From positions 1 through 21,528 of the IMG/VR virus record IMGVR_UViG_3300025645_000539: a stretch of 21,528 nucleotides of DNA; one strand, 5' to 3'. The DNA is from a virus. The number at the start of each line of letters is the position of its first letter. The first letter of the stretch is position 1. Shown in pieces: positions 15,790 through 21,528 of this stretch. The translations under genes were made by a program, and so were the position numbers. Below the pieces are notes generated by a model that did not search any database, was not told where the DNA came from, and was given only the letters and a program-made list of their open reading frames with translations.

Positions 15790-17058
15790 TTATTTAATTT
15801 CAGTTACCATAAAATGTACATCTGTTAAAGTTATATCATTAGCCCCTGTTGTATTAGCACAATGTACTTCTGCATAATCCAAATTAGACATAGTACTTAT
15901 ACATAAAATAGATACGCTCTCAGCACGACCAGATGCGTTACCAGTAGCTTTAGTAACTGATGGTAGACATATACCCGCCTCACTACTAAGATATATACCG
16001 AACTCACATATATTACCATTACCTGAGTTAAATGATATGGTAGCTTGTATTAAATACCTTCTACTAATTGTAGCATCACATGTTAATCTGTTGTCAGTAG
16101 CAGTAAACTTACTATTGTTTGGCCCTAATGTATAAGTACCTGCTGCTTTATAGAATGTATCTATAAGAGATATAGTAGTTGGAGTAATATTATCATTAAT
16201 ATACACTTGTCCTACAGATGCTGTGTTGGCAATAGGGAAGCAGTTAGTGAACAATGCTTTGTCAGATGTATTAATAATACCACTAACATATGTTCCACCT
16301 CCACTAAAGTTAATTGTATCTAAGATATATGATTCAGAAGGTATAGTGGCAGAAGGATCTACATAGATTGCAGTAGTACTTCCAAATGCTACAAAGGATG
16401 AGTAGATAAATCTAATACGTCTTGATACTATTGCTGTATCATTTACACTTATGATATTGTTAGCGGATCCATCTCCAACAAACAAACAACCTGAAACACC
16501 AACAGTACTCATTGTGCCATCAAATATAAACCCATTACTATTTAATATTGCTCCATTAATATAAATAAAGTTTTCGAAGTTCTTTACTACCCCAATTGAA
16601 GGTATGTTTTCAAAGTTTAATGCTTCCCAATCTAATGCACATGTATTACCAAACCCATCAATATCTAAACAAGTATCTACATCCTTAAATGTAATATACT
16701 TTAGAACTATTGTGTTATCACATGTAATAAGTGGTACTCCAACTCCTAATCCTGTAGATGTTATTGAACAGTTCTCAGATGAGTAACCTGTGATAACATT
16801 TGTTGTACCACAAACTATCCTGCAACCCAATAAGTCTATGTTATTAGTTACAACATAAGTCATCCCATCTACAAGAGTGATTACATTTGCAACTTCTTCG
16901 GGGAGATCTTCCTTAGTGTTAACTACAGTTAGGAATGCATCGCTTGTACTTATAGCTCCTTGAAGGAGTTGTATTAATGTATAATTACTTTTTGTATTAG
17001 TTGCTGTATTCGTGGCCGGTAAAGTACCAATATCCACGCCGTTGATTACAATTCCCAT
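15790..17058 (-). CDS. Putative tail fibre/appendage protein (beta-helix plus C-terminal jelly-roll)
   Basis: A 422-residue virion protein in three parts. Residues about 13-34 carry the LPATNTATNTKSNYTL motif shared with the next gene. Residues about 50-285 look like a right-handed beta-helix: short repeating hydrophobic strands with Asn/Asp/Gly turns such as SITSTGLGVGVPLITCDNT and LDIDGFGNTCALDWEALNF. Residues about 291-422 look like a C1q/TNF-type jelly-roll (FYKAAGTYTLGPNNSKFTA, then YLIQATISFNSGNGNICEFG). Such proteins usually bind receptors or surface polysaccharide. No catalytic residues can be assigned. It is first in its unit, about 70 bases after a predicted transcription start. Confidence 0.78.
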   Translation of the reverse strand: MGIVINGVDIGTLPATNTATNTKSNYTLIQLLQGAISTSDAFLTVVNTKEDLPEEVANVITLVDGMTYVVTNNIDLLGCRIVCGTTNVITGYSSENCSITSTGLGVGVPLITCDNTIVLKYITFKDVDTCLDIDGFGNTCALDWEALNFENIPSIGVVKNFENFIYINGAILNSNGFIFDGTMSTVGVSGCLFVGDGSANNIISVNDTAIVSRRIRFIYSSFVAFGSTTAIYVDPSATIPSESYILDTINFSGGGTYVSGIINTSDKALFTNCFPIANTASVGQVYINDNITPTTISLIDTFYKAAGTYTLGPNNSKFTATDNRLTCDATISRRYLIQATISFNSGNGNICEFGIYLSSEAGICLPSVTKATGNASGRAESVSILCISTMSNLDYAEVHCANTTGANDITLTDVHFMVTEIK

Positions 17059-17109
17059 GTTTATATGTTTAATTTATTATGTTAATTATCTATAGTTATT
17101 ATTCATTAT

Positions 17110-17119
17110 ACCGTGTCAA
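17110..17119 (-). promoter_or_regulatory. Degenerate TTAACACGAT motif in the 422-residue gene leader
   Basis: The minus strand reads TTGACACGGT (8 of 10 matches), followed by ATAATG; that ATG would open a six-codon frame MNNNYR. It may be a leader element or an upstream micro-ORF. Evidence is weak. Confidence 0.25.
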
Positions 17120-17134
17120 GTAATTAACGATGAT

Positions 17135-17165
17135 GTAATATACGATATTTATTTTACATAACGGT
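17135..17165 (-). promoter_or_regulatory. Promoter of the structural operon
   Basis: The minus strand has TGTGACCGTT, 17 bases, then TATATTAC. Geometry is identical to the promoters at 20745, 20939, 21315 and 5215. It shares TTTGTGAC with the 21315 promoter and AAATATCGTAT with the 20939 promoter. It lies between the terminator at 17193-17226 and the 422-residue gene. Confidence 0.6.
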
Positions 17166-17192
17166 CACAAACGATCAGGATCCTTAATATAC

Positions 17193-17226
17193 ATTAAAAA
17201 CAGGATACCTTTTAAAGTACCCTGTT
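17193..17226 (-). terminator. Rho-independent terminator of the replication unit
   Basis: On the minus strand AACAGGGTAC and GTATCCTGTT form a 10-base stem (one G-U pair) around an 8-base loop, followed directly by TTTTAATG. It lies ten bases after the stop of the 32-residue gene. Confidence 0.78.
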
Positions 17227-17235
17227 GTAGTTATA

Positions 17236-17334
17236 TTACCAATTAATTGTTACATCGTCAGGTAATTGTATTGTTTTAATTATAAATTGATCAAAGTTAT
17301 AATCATCATCATCATTATCTTTATCCTTTTTCAT
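17236..17334 (-). CDS. 32-residue acidic small protein
   Basis: An ORF I translated directly: it begins MKKDKDNDDDDYNFDQF and ends TINW. It is strongly acidic near the N-terminus and has no membrane segment. Support comes from context: the ATG follows an exact TTAACACGAT motif by four bases, the frame ends ten bases before a strong terminator, and it follows another small gene with a 30-base gap. No homologue is known to me. The Asp run could mimic nucleic acid, but this is speculation. Confidence 0.5.
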   Translation of the reverse strand: MKKDKDNDDDDYNFDQFIIKTIQLPDDVTINW

Positions 17335-17338
17335 TGTT

Positions 17339-17348
17339 ATCGTGTTAA
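17339..17348 (-). promoter_or_regulatory. TTAACACGAT leader motif, copy 3
   Basis: An exact minus-strand copy, four bases upstream of the ATG of the 32-residue gene, matching copies at 3852 and 5177. Confidence 0.45.
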
Positions 17349-17364
17349 GTGTTATATGTATTAA

Positions 17365-17514
17365 TTAAGCTAAGTATTTGTTTAATATATCTAAAGATTC
17401 TGTTAACTTCCTGATCTTTTTCATCAGTTTAGGTTGCTTATGTACTTGTAAATATAATGATTCTATCTTAAAGATTAATTGCTTACGTTTCCATTCAATG
17501 TATATCTGTCTCAT
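17365..17514 (-). CDS. 49-residue basic helical small protein
   Basis: An ORF I translated directly: it begins MRQIYIEWKRKQLIFKIES and ends TESLDILNKYLA. It is Lys/Arg-rich and predicted all-helical, with heptad-like Leu/Ile spacing. The leader contains repeated TTAACAC/TTAAACAC units, similar to other starts here. It lies between the primase-helicase gene and the 32-residue gene in the same unit. The function is unknown; a small nucleic-acid-binding or dimerising protein would fit the composition. Confidence 0.55.
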   Translation of the reverse strand: MRQIYIEWKRKQLIFKIESLYLQVHKQPKLMKKIRKLTESLDILNKYLA

Positions 17515-17561
17515 GTGTTAAGTGTTTAAGTGTTAATAATTAATTGTTTATATATATGGGC

Positions 17562-17589
17562 CGGACTCAGCTTGTTAAGGCCAAGTCCG
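17562..17589. repeat. Hairpin just after the primase-helicase stop
   Basis: CGGACT (17562-17567) and AGTCCG (17584-17589) pair, with an inner CTTG/CAAG. On the minus strand no T tract follows, so it is not a clear terminator; on the plus strand ATTTTATTT follows. It may stabilise or partly end the helicase mRNA. Confidence 0.4.
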
Positions 17590-17599
17590 ACTATTTTAT

Positions 17600-20473
17600 T
17601 TAGAAAGGACAGAAATCAAACTCTTCTTGTTTAGTTTTAATGTATAAGTCAGTGTTTATTGTTAAGTTAGTAGGATTGTCGTTAGTTATTACGAAGTTAT
17701 GAACTACTTTACCATTTGCTCTGACTGATTTGCGTGTTAATGTAAAGAATGTATTAAGTATTTGATTAGCTTTTGTCTTAGTAACATTTGATTTAACTGG
17801 AAAGTGTTTATCAAGGATAATGTTCAACATAGATTGTAACTCGTCTGAAGAATAAGAAGAACCTACATTGAAAGTGTTATAAACATCATTAATATAGTTA
17901 CTTAATTCATTGTTTGTATTTGAAATGAAATCAGACTTAGTACGTAATTTTTGAATATTGATTGCTTTTGTAAATGAAGTCCAAGCTTGTTTAGATAAAG
18001 TAATATTGTCAAGCATTGTGATTGCATTTTTGATGTCTTTATCACCTGAATAGTTAGCTATAACACTTACTTTATAACGAATATCTTTTTCAACTTTATC
18101 GGTGATTGTATTTGATTCAATTATTGATTCATTCGTCCAGATAGATTCAGTACTTAATTGATTCATGATAGCTTCGATGTGTAACTTTTTAGTAGATTTG
18201 TTAAGCTCAACAATGTTTGTGATAACTTGTTTATCTTCTTCAGTCATAACTGTTGTATTATTAACAATGGTAGAAGAAACCCAATCAAATCTTTTCATGT
18301 ATTCAGCCATATAATCAAAGTCAGTGTTAGCAGCATCTTTCTCTAAATTGAATACAACGTTAGACATTGCTAAGTAATCTTCAACTATTTTACCATCAAC
18401 TCTACGGAAATAAAACTTATCAAGGTCATTCATAACTCTCAATTGCTCTTTCATAACATACTTAGAAGATTCAATTGAATTACGTAAAGAAGCATGTTGT
18501 TTAGCTAAGTTAGCAACTTCTTCACAAGCTTCAGTTAAAGAGAATGAACAGAAACCATCAGTTGATTTGTCAGATTTCATCAAGTAAATGTTAACTTCTG
18601 TAGTTACTCTAAAACGAGAAGCGAATTGATTTAGTTCAGCAGGGTGAAAGTTACCATCGACAAAGATATTGATAAGTTTAGCATGCTTTGTGATTGAATT
18701 ACCTTCTTTAATAACTGTAGTTGCAATAATACCTTGACACTTACTCATATCACCGTCGATAGCTATTTCGATGAATGAATCATCATCTTTCTTAGTTGCA
18801 TTGATTGTAACTGTATTGAAGTTGTTAAGACAAGCTTGAATACGACCTAATCTTGTAGTTTCATCAGTATTGTTAGAAAGAACAACGAATTGACCATCTT
18901 TATTTACTGTATCTTGAACACCATCTTGTAATGTTTTATAGAAGTCACTGTAACGAATATCATGTACAACTTTAGTTATTGTAGATGGTTTGGTTACGTT
19001 GATTAACTTCAAGTTATTTAATGTAGGATGAAAGTTAAACAATGGAGTAGCAGTTAACAAGTGGAAGTTTTTAAAGTTACCAAGTAAATCAACTACTTCA
19101 TTAAGTTCTTTCAATAAGAAAGTATGTGATGTAGATGAAGATGTGTTGTGAGCTTCATCAACAAAGAGAGTATAATCAGATATGTTGATTAATTTACAAA
19201 GGTTACTGAATGATTTGTAAGTAGTTACGATAAAGTTTCTGTTAGTCAATTCTTTAGCATCAGCATAAAAAGGACAAGCAGCATATTCTTGAGCAAATTG
19301 TTTTACTAAAGATTGAGTAGGGACAACCATTACACGATTCATTTCTAATTTAGAACCTACATAAAATGATTTACCAGAACCTGTTGGTGATTGAATGATT
19401 GAATTAACACTCAAATCTAAATCTAAATCAGATAACATTTGATCAGCTTGTAATTTGAATGAATCATTTACACTATATTTAATATTTTCGATATTATAGC
19501 TAACTTCAGCAGTACCAAATGAATCAGAGTAAAGGTTGTACATATCATTCAATGATTTACTACGTTTGTCAGTCATATCAAGTGAGTGACCTTTAGTAAT
19601 CAAATAATTATAAGCATCTTTATACTCAACACCGAAAGTAATAGTTGAACCAGCATAAGATTGTAGGAATGTAGTATCGACAATTGAACCGCGTCTTTTA
19701 CATGCAGAGTTATAAGCTATTTTCAAAGCTTTGTCAACTTGAGTTTTTGTAAGAGTTGAGAAATTGAATTTAGAATTTTGTAGACACTTTTTTGAGGGTT
19801 TCTTTATATTAAATGTAGACACTTTTTTTGAAAAACTCCCTACTATATTAAATGTGTCTGCTTGCTCATTTACAAATACTTGATTATCAATGAATAAATA
19901 TACTGGTTGGGATGCACCGACAACATCAAAATAAGAAGCTGGCATATTAATATCATTTGATACTTTTTCGATAACTTCTTTTAAAGCATTTAAATGATTA
20001 GCTTTATCTAAGTTAGAAGTTCTAATTAAAGCTTTAACACCAACCCCTGATGGGCTGATACCTGCCAAAATAACGTAAGGTAATTTAGATAATGATTCTT
20101 TTACAGTTAAAGCTATTTGATCACCGAACTCTTCTTTTGCATCAAAATCTAATTGAACAACACCATTATATTGAAGGTCTTTATTGTTATGACCAACTGC
20201 TTGATATCCACTGAATAAAAAGAATGGAAGGTTAGTTTTTAATGGTGCGATTTCAGCTTTAATATCCTTAATATTACGGCCTTTATTTAGTCCTGTAATA
20301 GTTATGTCGGATATTGATTTATACGAGCTTGTTGGTACTGTATCTTTGATTATAGATACCATTTCAGCTAAATTAATAGCCTGGTTTTTACTGAAAGGAT
20401 TCGTTACTGTTGATGTAGAGTAAGCGAAGGTTAAATTTAAAGTTTCCATTGTTGTATTTTTTGAAGTTTGCAT
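17600..20473 (-). CDS. Primase-helicase fusion (BT4734/VirE-N-like primase domain plus SF2 helicase)
   Basis: 957 residues. The N-terminal third looks like a BT4734/VirE N-terminal domain of the archaeo-eukaryotic primase type: LDFDA (108-112) supplies the acidic pair, SPSGVGVKALI (140-150) the 'SGxGxK' motif, and FDVVGASQPVYLF (182-194) the downstream signature. After a Lys-rich linker (about 205-240) comes a superfamily 2 helicase: Walker A SPTGSGKS (362-369), FVDEAHN (437-443), LTATP (473-477) and QFASRFR (615-621). The last 300 residues are unassigned. It probably primes and unwinds phage DNA. The linker contains the tandem peptides DTFNIVGSFSKK and STFNIKKPSKK, encoded by DNA holding two GTGTCTAC sites. 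A second ATG eight codons in is an alternative start. Confidence 0.85.
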   Translation of the reverse strand: MQTSKNTTMETLNLTFAYSTSTVTNPFSKNQAINLAEMVSIIKDTVPTSSYKSISDITITGLNKGRNIKDIKAEIAPLKTNLPFFLFSGYQAVGHNNKDLQYNGVVQLDFDAKEEFGDQIALTVKESLSKLPYVILAGISPSGVGVKALIRTSNLDKANHLNALKEVIEKVSNDINMPASYFDVVGASQPVYLFIDNQVFVNEQADTFNIVGSFSKKVSTFNIKKPSKKCLQNSKFNFSTLTKTQVDKALKIAYNSACKRRGSIVDTTFLQSYAGSTITFGVEYKDAYNYLITKGHSLDMTDKRSKSLNDMYNLYSDSFGTAEVSYNIENIKYSVNDSFKLQADQMLSDLDLDLSVNSIIQSPTGSGKSFYVGSKLEMNRVMVVPTQSLVKQFAQEYAACPFYADAKELTNRNFIVTTYKSFSNLCKLINISDYTLFVDEAHNTSSSTSHTFLLKELNEVVDLLGNFKNFHLLTATPLFNFHPTLNNLKLINVTKPSTITKVVHDIRYSDFYKTLQDGVQDTVNKDGQFVVLSNNTDETTRLGRIQACLNNFNTVTINATKKDDDSFIEIAIDGDMSKCQGIIATTVIKEGNSITKHAKLINIFVDGNFHPAELNQFASRFRVTTEVNIYLMKSDKSTDGFCSFSLTEACEEVANLAKQHASLRNSIESSKYVMKEQLRVMNDLDKFYFRRVDGKIVEDYLAMSNVVFNLEKDAANTDFDYMAEYMKRFDWVSSTIVNNTTVMTEEDKQVITNIVELNKSTKKLHIEAIMNQLSTESIWTNESIIESNTITDKVEKDIRYKVSVIANYSGDKDIKNAITMLDNITLSKQAWTSFTKAINIQKLRTKSDFISNTNNELSNYINDVYNTFNVGSSYSSDELQSMLNIILDKHFPVKSNVTKTKANQILNTFFTLTRKSVRANGKVVHNFVITNDNPTNLTINTDLYIKTKQEEFDFCPF
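19780..19822 (-). repeat. Paired GTGTCTAC octamers, 35-base period (copy inside primase-helicase gene)
   Basis: Minus-strand GTGTCTAC at 19815-19822 and 19780-19787, exactly 35 bases apart, with TAAAGAAA in the spacer as in the gap copy at 5331-5373. A third, inverted and imperfect copy (GTGTCTGC on the plus strand) starts at 19854. The DNA encodes a Lys-rich interdomain linker, where coding constraint is low, so the sequence may be kept for a DNA-level role. Confidence 0.6.
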
Positions 20474-20484
20474 TTTGAATTGTT

Positions 20485-20709
20485 TTATTTTGTTAATTGC
20501 GTAAGCGTTTGTTTTATAATCTCAATTGTATAATTATTCAATTCTATTTTATCTATCTTATCAATCCCTCCAGCTTTATATAGCTTTGATCTAAAAGTAT
20601 CTATATTCATTCCTATAACGAATGCTGCACCGTATTGGCTTGATATGATATTGTTTTCGACTTTATAATATACGTCTTTCATTGTTGATTGTGTTATTTG
20701 TGGATACAT
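20485..20709 (-). CDS. 74-residue small protein, paralogue of the 62-residue protein; HTH-like
   Basis: Residues about 24-66 (SQYGAAFVIGMNIDTFRSKL, then YKAGGIDKIDKIEL) align without gaps to the 62-residue protein at 21013-21201. Shared features are a helix, 'f/lR.Kl/i', GG(I/V).K(I/L)D and a final IxIIK/VKIVK strand. The 'igm..dtfRsKLyk.GG' portion looks like a small helix-turn-helix. It has its own promoter (20745-20775) and ends 11 bases before the primase-helicase gene. A DNA-binding regulator is plausible but not shown. Confidence 0.65.
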   Translation of the reverse strand: MYPQITQSTMKDVYYKVENNIISSQYGAAFVIGMNIDTFRSKLYKAGGIDKIDKIELNNYTIEIIKQTLTQLTK

Positions 20710-20744
20710 GAGTTATTAATTTAATTAATGTTTTTATGATACTA

Positions 20745-20775
20745 TAAAGATAAGGATTTAATTTTTAATAGATGT
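20745..20775 (-). promoter_or_regulatory. Promoter of the 74-residue/primase-helicase unit
   Basis: The minus strand has TGTAACATCT, 17 bases, then TATCTTTATAG. The predicted start near 20738 gives a leader of about 30 bases. It shares TATCTTTATA with the promoter at 20939 and ACATCT with that at 21315. Confidence 0.62.
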
Positions 20776-20811
20776 TACAATCACTCCAAAGTAGAAATTT
20801 AATTGTCTTTA

Positions 20812-20849
20812 GTTTAAAATAAAGGTGAGAATATTTCACCCACCTTTAT
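20812..20849 (-). terminator. Terminator of the candidate small RNA
   Basis: On the minus strand ATAAAGGTG and CACCTTTAT form a 9-base stem (extendable by G-U and G-C pairs) followed by TTTTAAAC. It lies about 85 bases after promoter 20939, with no ORF between. Confidence 0.75.
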
Positions 20850-20932
20850 AAAAATATCAACTGGAAATGATTAGGTAGTCATCACTCTATTATTCCTAAC
20901 CTTTATTTTTTAATGTATTATTATCTCTTTCT
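20812..20932 (-). ncRNA. Candidate small RNA, about 100-120 nt
   Basis: The promoter at 20939-20969 points into this segment and a terminator closes it at 20812-20849. No frame between them exceeds nine codons; the only ATG opens MTT then a stop. The predicted RNA has a 5' stem GGTTAGG/CCTAATC (7 pairs, one G-U) around a 19-base loop, then the terminator hairpin. It lies between the two paralogous small-protein genes. Alternatively it is only a leader or trailer region of its neighbours. It is inferred from sequence only. Confidence 0.5.
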
Positions 20933-20938
20933 ATAATA

Positions 20939-20969
20939 TAAAGATACGATATTTAAATTAAACAAATGT
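20939..20969 (-). promoter_or_regulatory. Promoter of the candidate small RNA
   Basis: The minus strand has ACATTTG, a spacer, then TATCTTTATA (TTTG-N16-TAnnTTTA, one mismatch to the Bacteroidota consensus). Geometry is the same as the four other 31-base promoters. Confidence 0.65.
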
Positions 20970-21012
20970 CGGTCATTTCAAAAAGTGATGAAATAATTAC
21001 ATTTATTTTCAT

Positions 21013-21201
21013 TTATTTATAGAATTTAACTATTTTCACCTCTTTTTCACCTATTGTAAAACTATCCAACTTCCCAACTCCACCTAAACGATGTATTTTT
21101 GTACGTAATGCTGAAGGTGTAATAGATACAGCGTGCGCCAAAACTACTTGGTTAGGATAGTATGAGCGTCCTATTTTATATAATGTTCCTATGAGTTCCA
21201 T
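21013..21201 (-). CDS. 62-residue small protein, paralogue of the 74-residue protein; HTH-like
   Basis: Starts MELIGTLYKIGRSYYPNQVV. The segment LAHAVSITPSALRTKIHRLG looks like a helix-turn-helix with SITPSALR as the turn and start of the recognition helix, followed by GGVGKLDSFTIGEKEVKIVK. It aligns without gaps to the 74-residue protein downstream. Its start overlaps the end of the 26-residue peptide gene by 13 bases, so translation is probably coupled, and both use the promoter at 21315. Likely a small DNA-binding regulator; this is inference. Confidence 0.62.
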   Translation of the reverse strand: MELIGTLYKIGRSYYPNQVVLAHAVSITPSALRTKIHRLGGVGKLDSFTIGEKEVKIVKFYK

Positions 21202-21269
21202 TCTTTAATCTTTTTTTCAAGGTAAGTAAATATGAATAATGCTAAAACGATGTCGATAATGATTGCCAT
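21189..21269 (-). CDS. 26-residue hydrophobic peptide
   Basis: An ORF I translated directly: MAIIIDIVLALFIFTYLEKK followed by IKEWNS. It has one hydrophobic helix of about 16 residues and a charged C-terminal tail, as in small single-span membrane peptides. The ATG lies about 40 bases after a predicted transcription start and the stop lies inside the next gene. It could be a real small membrane protein or a leader peptide whose translation opens the 62-residue gene. Confidence 0.5.
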   Translation of the reverse strand: MAIIIDIVLALFIFTYLEKKIKEWNS

Positions 21270-21314
21270 GATAATTAATTTAATAATGTTATTGTTCTGT
21301 GTTTTATTGTACCT

Positions 21315-21345
21315 CTAAGATACAACATATTTGTAATACAGATGT
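21315..21345 (-). promoter_or_regulatory. Promoter of the 26/62-residue unit
   Basis: The minus strand has TTTGTGACATCT, 17 bases, then TATCTTAG. TTTGTGAC is shared with the promoter at 17135 at the same distance from its -7 box. Confidence 0.6.
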
Positions 21346-21377
21346 CACAAAGAATTAAAACATGTAATATAAATTGA

Positions 21378-21524
21378 TTATTTACAATAAAACTTATGAC
21401 GCGCCTTGATTAAGAATTTAGATTTAATATGAGGAGGACGGTTATAATACCTTTTGAATGAATGGAAATATAACACGTCATTGTCAAGCTTGTATTCGGC
21501 CGGTATTACGTCGTATATGACCAT
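21378..21524 (-). CDS. Small or truncated basic protein at the window edge
   Basis: A 48-residue frame from the ATG at 21522-21524: MVIYDVIPAEYKLDNDVLYF, then HSFKRYYNRPPHIKS, ending KARHKFYCK. The frame is open to the window edge, so it may be the C-terminal end of a longer gene. The C-terminal half is strongly basic and aromatic, suggesting nucleic-acid contact. It ends about 30 bases before the next promoter. I do not recognise a family. Confidence 0.45.
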   Translation of the reverse strand: MVIYDVIPAEYKLDNDVLYFHSFKRYYNRPPHIKSKFLIKARHKFYCK

Positions 21525-21528
21525 ATAA

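Noticed and set aside
5331-19822. The repeated octamer modules as a template/variable pair of a diversity-generating retroelement
   Set aside because: No reverse transcriptase is encoded, similarity is confined to short motifs, and neither copy lies in a receptor-binding protein.

Overview
The window looks like part of the genome of a tailed, probably siphovirus-like, phage or prophage of a Bacteroidota host. Four things point there. It is very AT-rich, and gene starts lack Shine-Dalgarno sequences. Several gaps carry promoters of the Bacteroidota type (TTTG about 16 bases before TAnnTTTG). The tape measure, baseplate-type proteins and BT4734-like primase domain are of kinds known from Bacteroidota phages. 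All supported genes lie on the minus strand, so transcription runs from high to low coordinates. No portal, major capsid protein, integrase, lysis gene, tRNA or CRISPR array was seen.

Right end (21528 to 17193): a C-terminal gene fragment; a 26-residue hydrophobic peptide overlapping a 62-residue protein; a promoter followed by about 120 bases without an ORF and then a terminator (candidate small RNA); a 74-residue paralogue of the 62-residue protein; a 957-residue primase-helicase fusion; and two small genes (49 and 32 residues) ending at a good terminator.

Middle (17165 to 6930): one late-type unit with its own promoter. It encodes a beta-helix appendage protein, a small protein with the same N-terminal motif, an internal hairpin terminator, an HK97 gp10-like protein, two large tail/baseplate proteins and the tape measure, and ends at a strong hairpin.

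Left part (6918 to 1): a two-gene unit (membrane protein with CxxC-FW motif; coiled-coil/HTH protein); a 370-base noncoding segment with a paired octamer, two long inverted repeats and a promoter; then a PD-(D/E)XK enzyme resembling MjaI (CTAG-specific), a GIY-YIG homing endonuclease, an acidic unknown, a putative small terminase, an HNH homing endonuclease, the large terminase, an unknown and a truncated gene.

The most interesting points are these. (1) CTAG is absent from the whole window on reading both strands (it is a palindrome), although CTAA, CTAC and CTAT are common; the window also encodes a MjaI-like enzyme with no visible methyltransferase. (2) Two GTGTCTAC octamers exactly 35 bases apart occur both in the 5.3-kb gap and, inverted, inside the primase-helicase gene. 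(3) A 31-base promoter architecture recurs at five gaps. (4) A candidate small RNA lies between two paralogous small proteins. (5) The ten-base motif TTAACACGAT lies just upstream of three start codons.
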